NCBI GenBank assembly: GCA_020442225.1
Contig: JAGRKR010000284.1
Coordinates: 1 to 8,320 of the forward strand
DNA: 8,320 nucleotides
Reading direction: 5' to 3'
Origin: Hyphomicrobiaceae bacterium
GTDB taxonomy: Bacteria > Pseudomonadota > Alphaproteobacteria > Rhizobiales > Hyphomicrobiaceae
The position numbers and the translations under genes were made by a program. Below, piece by piece: positions 6,683 through 8,320 of this stretch. A model generated the notes under the pieces. The model ran no database searches, was not told where the DNA came from, and worked only from the letters and a program-made list of their open reading frames with translations. Each line of letters starts with the position of its first letter. The stretch's first letter is position 1.

Positions 6683-7603
6683 TCATGGCCGTCGCCCCGC
6701 GACGCTCGGTCCGCCACCTTCGCGTGACGGGGGCTGGCGCTCGTGGCCGCCGGCCTCCCCGGTCTCCATCGAAGGACCGGAATAGAAGAGTACGCTCACG
6801 TAGCTAAGCCGGCCGAGGCGGGCATGCGGCTGCACGCGGGCGCGACCGCCGGACAAGGCCAGCCGGCCGACGCGCAAGCCACTCGGCAGCATCCCCGATG
6901 CCCCCGACGTCACCACCTCCGCTCCGTCGGAGAGTCGCTCGAGGCTCGCGACCATGGAGAGTGTGAGCGTGCCGGACGTGTCGCCCTGCACGATCGCCGG
7001 CACCTGCTGCGGGCCGACCGTCACCGGCACGCGGCTCGCCGGGTCCGTCAGCAGCAGAATGCGCGCCGCACGGCTACTCACGGCGACGATCCGCCCGACG
7101 AGCCCGCCGCCATCGACCACGGCGTAGCCCTTCCGGAGACCCTGGGCCGTGCCAGCGCCCACCAGCGCCGTGCGCGAGAAGGGGCCGCGCGGCTCGCCCA
7201 CCACGCGCATGGTCAGGAACGTGTAGCCGGCCTCCGGGACCATCCGCACCATCGGGGCAAGATCGTCCAGCCGGCGCTGAAGCTCGCGCGCCCGCGCCTC
7301 CCAGCCTTCGAGACGCGCGACACGCTCGCGCAGATGCTCGTTCTCGCTGATCAGGCGGCGGGCATCGCTGGAGGCGCCGATGCGGGTCGCAATGGGCTCG
7401 CTCCAGCGCGCCAGCGTCGAAAGGACCGGCGCCAGCAGTTCCGTCACGCTCGTTCGCAGGTCGCGGACGACGGGATGCTCGAGCCGGCTCAGCACCAGGA
7501 GCGAGATGGCGAGGAACACGAGTGCGAAGAGCCCCCAGCCGCTCCGGTTGGCACGCCGCCGCCCTCCCCGCTCCAGATCGAGATCATCACGCAGAACCGG
7601 CAT
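6683..7603 (-). CDS. mreC: MreC, periplasmic scaffold protein of the elongasome
   Basis: A 306-residue bitopic protein, normal for MreC (about 270-370). MreC links the cytoplasmic MreB filament and MreD to PBP2/RodA and promotes PBP2 activation. There is an Arg-rich cytoplasmic start, one membrane segment at about 22-40 (GWGLFALVFLAISLLVLS) and a heptad-like coiled coil at about 80-115 (ISENEHLRERVARLEG). Two beta-barrel-type domains follow, with typical MreC phrases RTALVGAGTAQGLRKGYAVVDGGGLVGRI (144-172), ILLLTDPASRVPV (182-194) and VVTSGASGMLPSGLRVG (230-246). The last 30 residues are Gly/Pro/Arg-rich and probably disordered. The ATG at 7603 is preferred. A GTG at 7651 would add 16 residues without a visible ribosome-binding site, whereas GAGGGA lies at 7615-7620, 11 nt before the ATG. 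The gene starts 80 nt after mreB and its stop is 18 nt before mreD. Confidence 0.95.
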   Translation of the reverse strand: MPVLRDDLDLERGGRRRANRSGWGLFALVFLAISLLVLSRLEHPVVRDLRTSVTELLAPVLSTLARWSEPIATRIGASSDARRLISENEHLRERVARLEGWEARARELQRRLDDLAPMVRMVPEAGYTFLTMRVVGEPRGPFSRTALVGAGTAQGLRKGYAVVDGGGLVGRIVAVSSRAARILLLTDPASRVPVTVGPQQVPAIVQGDTSGTLTLSMVASLERLSDGAEVVTSGASGMLPSGLRVGRLALSGGRARVQPHARLGRLSYVSVLFYSGPSMETGEAGGHERQPPSREGGGPSVAGRRP

Positions 7604-7683
7604 TCTCGGCAGGGTCCCTCGGTTCCCGATCTGCGCGCAAGCCGCCTGCACCGAAGCGATTGCTTGCCGGCGTCAGACCATCC

Positions 7684-8320
7684 TCACATCGGTCGAATGA
7701 GCAGATGCTCGCGTGTCGTCAGCCGCTCCAGCACCATGGCGCTGCCTCTGATGACGCAATGGGTCGGCGTCTCCGGCACCAGGAAGGCGACGCCGACGCG
7801 CCGTTCGAGCTCCATGTCGAGCTTGTCGAGCAGCGCCCCGCCGCCCGTGAGATAGATGCCGCGGTCGCAGATGTCGCCGGACACCTCCGGCGGCAGATCC
7901 TCGAGGGCCCGCTGCACGAACTCGGCGATCTCCTCGACGGGGTCCTCCAGGGCCTCGGCGATATCGGGCGGACCGAGCACGATGCTTTTCGGGCGCCCCT
8001 GCCGCAGATCGCGGCCGCGGATATGGATTTCCGCGTGGTGGCCGTTGACCCGGGCCATCGCCGTGCCGGCGGCGATCTTGATGCGCTCGGCGTTGGCTTC
8101 GCCGATCAACAGCTGATGGCGGCGGCGGACATAGCGGATGATCGCCTCGTCCATGGCATTGCCCGCGCAGCGCAGGGAGCGCGCGAGCACGACGCCCCCG
8201 AGCGAGAGCACGCCGATGTCGGTCGTGCCGCCGCCGATGTCGACCACCATCGACCCGGTCGGGTCGGTGATCGGCATTCCGGCCCCGATGGCCGCGGCGA
8301 TGGGTTCGGCAATCAGGCCC
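7684..8320 (-). CDS. mreB: MreB, actin-like cytoskeletal protein, N-terminal part missing (cut by window edge)
   Basis: The C-terminal 211 residues of an actin/Hsp70-superfamily protein; the frame is open to the right edge and the family is about 340-350 residues, so roughly 135 are missing. MreB polymerises under the inner membrane and guides cell-wall synthesis. At the edge the frame reads LIAEPIAAAIGAGMPITDPTGSMVVDIGGGTTDIGVLSLGGVV, which holds the MreB hallmark before the phosphate-2 loop and the loop itself (DIGGGTTD). RYVRRRHQLLIGEANAERIK, HIRGRDLRQGRPKSIVL and GIYLTGGGALLDKLD (adenosine-binding motif) follow. Some conserved positions differ from well-known MreBs: RCAGNAMDEAI for R-V-G/A-G-D-x-x-D-x-A-I, and IKIAAG where E. 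coli has IKHEIG. It is still clearly MreB because mreC follows directly. An internal ATG at 8277 is not the start, since conserved sequence continues upstream of it. Confidence 0.95.
   Translation of the reverse strand, partial: GLIAEPIAAAIGAGMPITDPTGSMVVDIGGGTTDIGVLSLGGVVLARSLRCAGNAMDEAIIRYVRRRHQLLIGEANAERIKIAAGTAMARVNGHHAEIHIRGRDLRQGRPKSIVLGPPDIAEALEDPVEEIAEFVQRALEDLPPEVSGDICDRGIYLTGGGALLDKLDMELERRVGVAFLVPETPTHCVIRGSAMVLERLTTREHLLIRPM

Noticed and set aside
140..7855. Very long plus-strand open frames opposite every gene (for example 140-1714, 1708-3147, 3080-4627, 4419-6236, 6743-7855)
   Set aside because: They lie antisense to genes with unmistakable family motifs. Their products are low-complexity, rich in Arg, Ala, His and Gln, and match no family. 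Antisense frames stay open in GC-rich DNA because the sense strand rarely uses codons that would read as stops on the other strand.
1..8320. A previously undescribed system, mobile element, CRISPR array, tRNA or rRNA
   Set aside because: The window is filled by eight recognisable genes of known families. I saw no transposase, integrase, direct-repeat array, tRNA cloverleaf or sharp change in base composition.

Overview
The window comes from a GC-rich (roughly two-thirds G+C) Gram-negative bacterium. It is most likely an alphaproteobacterium, judging from the unbroken mreB-mreC-mreD-mrdA-rodA order and the style of the proteins. That assignment is inference from gene order and protein character, not from a database match. 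Every gene I can support lies on the minus strand, so the window reads biologically from its right end to its left end. Both outermost genes are cut by the window edges.

Right part (about 3086 to 8320): a complete rod-shape and cell-elongation (elongasome) operon, except that the N-terminal part of MreB is missing. In transcription order it encodes the actin-like filament MreB, the periplasmic scaffold MreC, the membrane protein MreD, the class B transpeptidase PBP2 (mrdA) and the SEDS glycosyltransferase RodA. MreB filaments and MreC/MreD position and activate the RodA-PBP2 pair, which polymerises and crosslinks peptidoglycan along the side wall. The last four genes are tightly packed. mreD starts 18 nt after mreC, mreD and mrdA overlap by ATGA, and only 4 nt separate mrdA from rodA.

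Middle (2833 to 3085): a 253-bp spacer with no recognised gene. It holds weak inverted repeats, two AT-richer patches and one doubtful 75-codon ORF. I see no convincing terminator or promoter.

Left part (1 to 2832): three co-directional acyl-CoA metabolism genes. They are a class III (CaiB/BaiF) CoA-transferase, an enoyl-CoA hydratase/isomerase (crotonase) family enzyme coupled to it by a TGATG overlap, and an acyl-CoA dehydrogenase cut by the left edge. Together they can plausibly activate an organic acid by CoA transfer and then carry out desaturation or reduction and hydration or dehydration. The set resembles the functional trio CaiB/CaiD/CaiA of carnitine metabolism, but the substrate cannot be read from sequence.

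I found no RNA gene, mobile element, CRISPR array or long repeat, and no clear sign of a previously undescribed system. The long open frames on the plus strand are antisense shadows produced by high G+C.
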